DNA from: Metapseudomonas boanensis
Lineage (GTDB): Bacteria; Pseudomonadota; Gammaproteobacteria; Pseudomonadales; Pseudomonadaceae
DNA length: 64,000 nt
Assembly (NCBI RefSeq): GCF_018704125.1
Contig: NZ_JAGTIS010000010.1
Span: 1-64,000, forward strand
Reading direction: 5' to 3'
This document shows, piece after piece, positions 62,478 to 64,000 of the stretch (position 1 is its first letter; every line of letters begins with the position of its first letter). The notes below the pieces were generated by a model that was given only the letters and a program-made list of their open reading frames with translations, was not told where the DNA came from and did no database searches. The translations under genes and the position numbers were made by a program.

Positions 62478-62556
62478 GGCGGCCCACCTCAAAGGGTCGC
62501 CTACCGAAGCACCACGAAACCCCCGGTCGGCAACCCGACCGGGGGTTTTGTTTTTT
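62478..62556 (+). terminator. Transcription attenuator with alternative pairings
   Basis: Four segments form the classic set. Segment 1 GGCGGCCC (62478-62485) pairs with segment 2 GGGTCGCC (62494-62501). Extended segment 2 (GGGTCGCCTACCG, 62494-62506) pairs at 11 of 13 positions with segment 3 (CGGTCGGCAACCC, 62524-62536) as antiterminator. Segments 3 and 4 form a perfect 14-bp terminator stem (62517-62530 with 62535-62548), followed by TTGTTTTTT. A small CCTGAT/ATCAGG hairpin also spans the leader stop codon. Confidence 0.85.
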
Positions 62557-62599
62557 CCAGAGCCCACAAGGCCAAGCAAACGTCACACAGGATCGCACC

Positions 62600-62701
62600 A
62601 TGATCAGCTATCGCACCTACCCGACCTATTACCGCAACTCCGACTGGCGATTTAGCCGCTTTGCCAATGCCGCCATCCATTTGAGTCGAACACCCAGTTA
62701 G
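62600..62701 (+). CDS. Second aromatic-rich short ORF before DAHP synthase
   Basis: A 33-codon ORF (ATG 62600, TAG 62699-62701) between the attenuator and the DAHP synthase gene. It starts MISYRTYPTYYRNSDWRFSR and so holds four Tyr, one Trp and one Phe in its first 18 codons, with another Phe at codon 21. AGGAT lies 8 nt upstream. It may be a second leader peptide acting on translation of the gene 44 nt downstream. It has no recognised family. Confidence 0.5.
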   Translation: MISYRTYPTYYRNSDWRFSRFANAAIHLSRTPS

Positions 62702-62745
62702 CGCGCCGCGCGCGGAGCAAGCCGCGCCGGCCGAGGAAGCCAGTC

Positions 62746-63840
62746 ATGAATTCGTCCGTATCCGTTCTGCCCATTACTGTACAGCCGCTCCACGCCATTG
62801 CGCTGGAAGCTTCCGTTCCGTCATCGCGCAGCACCCAACCGCTGCCCACCCCCGCCGAACTGCGCCAGCGCCTGCCGCTGGACATCGCCATTGCCCAGCA
62901 GATCCAGGCCCAGCGCCAGGCCGTCCGCGCCGTGCTGGATGGCGAGGACCCGCGCCTGCTCGTGGTGGTCGGGCCTTGCTCCATCCACGACGCCGATTCT
63001 GCCCTCGACTACGCTCAGCGCCTGGCGGTGCTGGCGCCACAGGTGAGCGACCAGCTCCTGCTGGTGATGCGTGCCTACGTCGAGAAACCGCGTACCACAG
63101 TGGGCTGGAAAGGCCTGGTCTACGACCCGCACCTGGATGGCAGTGGTGACATGGCCGAGGGGCTGGCGCTGAGCCGTCGGTTGATGCTGGAAATCGCCGA
63201 GCTGGGCCTGCCGTTGGCTACCGAGTTGCTGCAACCGCTGGTGGCCGGTTACTTCGATGACCTGCTGAGCTGGGCGGCCATTGGTGCGCGCACCAGCGAG
63301 TCGCAGATCCATCGCGAACTGGTGAGCGGGCTGGACCTGCCCGTGGGCTTCAAGAACGGCACCGACGGCAGCCTCGGCATCGCCACCGACGCCATGCGCT
63401 CGGCGGCTCATCCGCACCAGCACTTCGGCATCGATGGCCATGGCCGGCCGGCGCTGGTGCAAACGGCTGGCAATGCGGATACCCACCTGGTGCTACGCGG
63501 CGGCCACCAAGGACCGAACCATGATGCGGCCAGCGTGCAGTCGGCCCGTGCTGGTCTGGAGAAACTCGGCATCGCCGCGCGCATCCTGGTCGACTGCAGT
63601 CACGCCAATAGCAGCAAGGATCCCTTGCGCCAGCCAGCCGTGCTGGAAGATGTGATCAGCCAGCGCCTTTCCGGGCAGGAGGCGCTGCGCGGCGTGATGC
63701 TGGAGAGCCACCTGTTCGACGGTGCGCAAGCGTTGTCCTGCGACCTGCGCTACGGCGTGTCGATCACCGACGGCTGCCTGGGTTGGGAGGGGACCGAGCG
63801 TATCCTGCGGGACGCGGCGGAGCGGCTGCGGCAGGGCTGA
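62746..63840 (+). CDS. 3-deoxy-7-phosphoheptulonate (DAHP) synthase, class I
   Basis: A 364-residue AroF/G/H-type enzyme condensing phosphoenolpyruvate and erythrose 4-phosphate, the first step of the shikimate pathway (EC 2.5.1.54). Motifs in order: GPCSIHD near residue 76, EKPRTTVGWKG near 112, GARTSESQIHRE near 184, GFKNGTDG near 205, LVLRGGHQGPN near 246 and DCSHANSSKD near 283. Preceded by an attenuator sensing aromatic amino acids. P. aeruginosa has the same neighbour order (chelatase ATPase, then a DAHP synthase). Which amino acid inhibits it cannot be read safely from the sequence. Confidence 0.93.
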   Translation: MNSSVSVLPITVQPLHAIALEASVPSSRSTQPLPTPAELRQRLPLDIAIAQQIQAQRQAVRAVLDGEDPRLLVVVGPCSIHDADSALDYAQRLAVLAPQVSDQLLLVMRAYVEKPRTTVGWKGLVYDPHLDGSGDMAEGLALSRRLMLEIAELGLPLATELLQPLVAGYFDDLLSWAAIGARTSESQIHRELVSGLDLPVGFKNGTDGSLGIATDAMRSAAHPHQHFGIDGHGRPALVQTAGNADTHLVLRGGHQGPNHDAASVQSARAGLEKLGIAARILVDCSHANSSKDPLRQPAVLEDVISQRLSGQEALRGVMLESHLFDGAQALSCDLRYGVSITDGCLGWEGTERILRDAAERLRQG

Positions 63841-64000
63841 GCTGCGGCTGTTGGGTATCGCTGCACTCAACCCGCATATGACAGGTTTGGCGCACTCATT
63901 CTCCTGCCTGTGGGACATTGGCGGGGCGGATGGCATAGCCAGGCGAGGCTGGTCCGGAATTGGCGATTTGCGCTACATGGCATTCAGTGGCAGCAGCCGG
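63841..64000. other. Downstream flank, no feature seen
   Basis: 160 nt after the DAHP synthase stop without a convincing gene, terminator or riboswitch. By analogy with P. aeruginosa, cobN would be expected beyond the window edge. Confidence 0.4.

Overview
The window is a stretch of a Pseudomonas chromosome, most like the P. aeruginosa / P. citronellolis side of the genus. The evidence is the gene order (birA-coaX-SPOR gene-tRNAs-tuf-secE-nusG, then the rpl-rpoBC, str, S10, spc and alpha operons, then uvrA-MFS-ssb), protein sequences typical of the genus, GC-rich codon use, and a cobalamin gene layout as in P. aeruginosa. It starts in the 3' end of a 5S rRNA gene.

Bases 1-34,800 are informational housekeeping DNA on the plus strand: the 5S end and its terminator; birA, coaX and a SPOR-domain gene; tRNA-Tyr, -Gly and -Thr leading into the first tuf; tRNA-Trp-secE-nusG; rplKA; rplJL-rpoBC; rpsL-rpsG-fusA-tuf (second copy); the S10 operon; the spc operon with secY; and the alpha operon ending at rplQ. 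rpmD and rpmJ are present as short genes. Most junctions between transcription units combine an intrinsic terminator with a near-consensus sigma70 promoter that overlaps it or follows it directly.

Bases 34,900-35,600 hold a decayed catalase gene where P. aeruginosa has intact katA (and bfrA). Minus-strand uvrA and the divergent MFS transporter-ssb pair follow.

Bases 40,800-51,400 are a hexarate (D-glucarate/galactarate) catabolic cluster: a FadR-type regulator, 5-dehydro-4-deoxyglucarate dehydratase, ketoglutarate semialdehyde dehydrogenase, two glucarate-dehydratase-family enolases, an MFS importer, galactarate dehydratase and a 2-hydroxyacid dehydrogenase. Together they would take both aldarates to 2-oxoglutarate. 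TTGT-N3-ACAA-like palindromes before the regulator and before the catabolic genes are the likely operators.

Bases 51,700-62,200 are cobalamin genes. cobG-cobH-cobI-cobJ run leftward behind a B12 riboswitch. cobL-cbiD-cobK and a [2Fe-2S] protein gene run rightward. A chelatase-type AAA+ ATPase and a VWA protein follow on the minus strand. A MITE-like element lies between the two cob operons, and a stem inside the riboswitch resembles its two ends.

The window closes with a class I DAHP synthase gene. Before it lies a complete ribosome-mediated attenuator: a leader peptide with a Tyr-Phe-His-Gly-Tyr-Trp-Phe run, mutually exclusive 1:2, 2:3 and 3:4 pairings, and a 14-bp terminator with a T tract. 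A second aromatic-rich short ORF follows it. I consider this attenuator the most interesting structure in the window.
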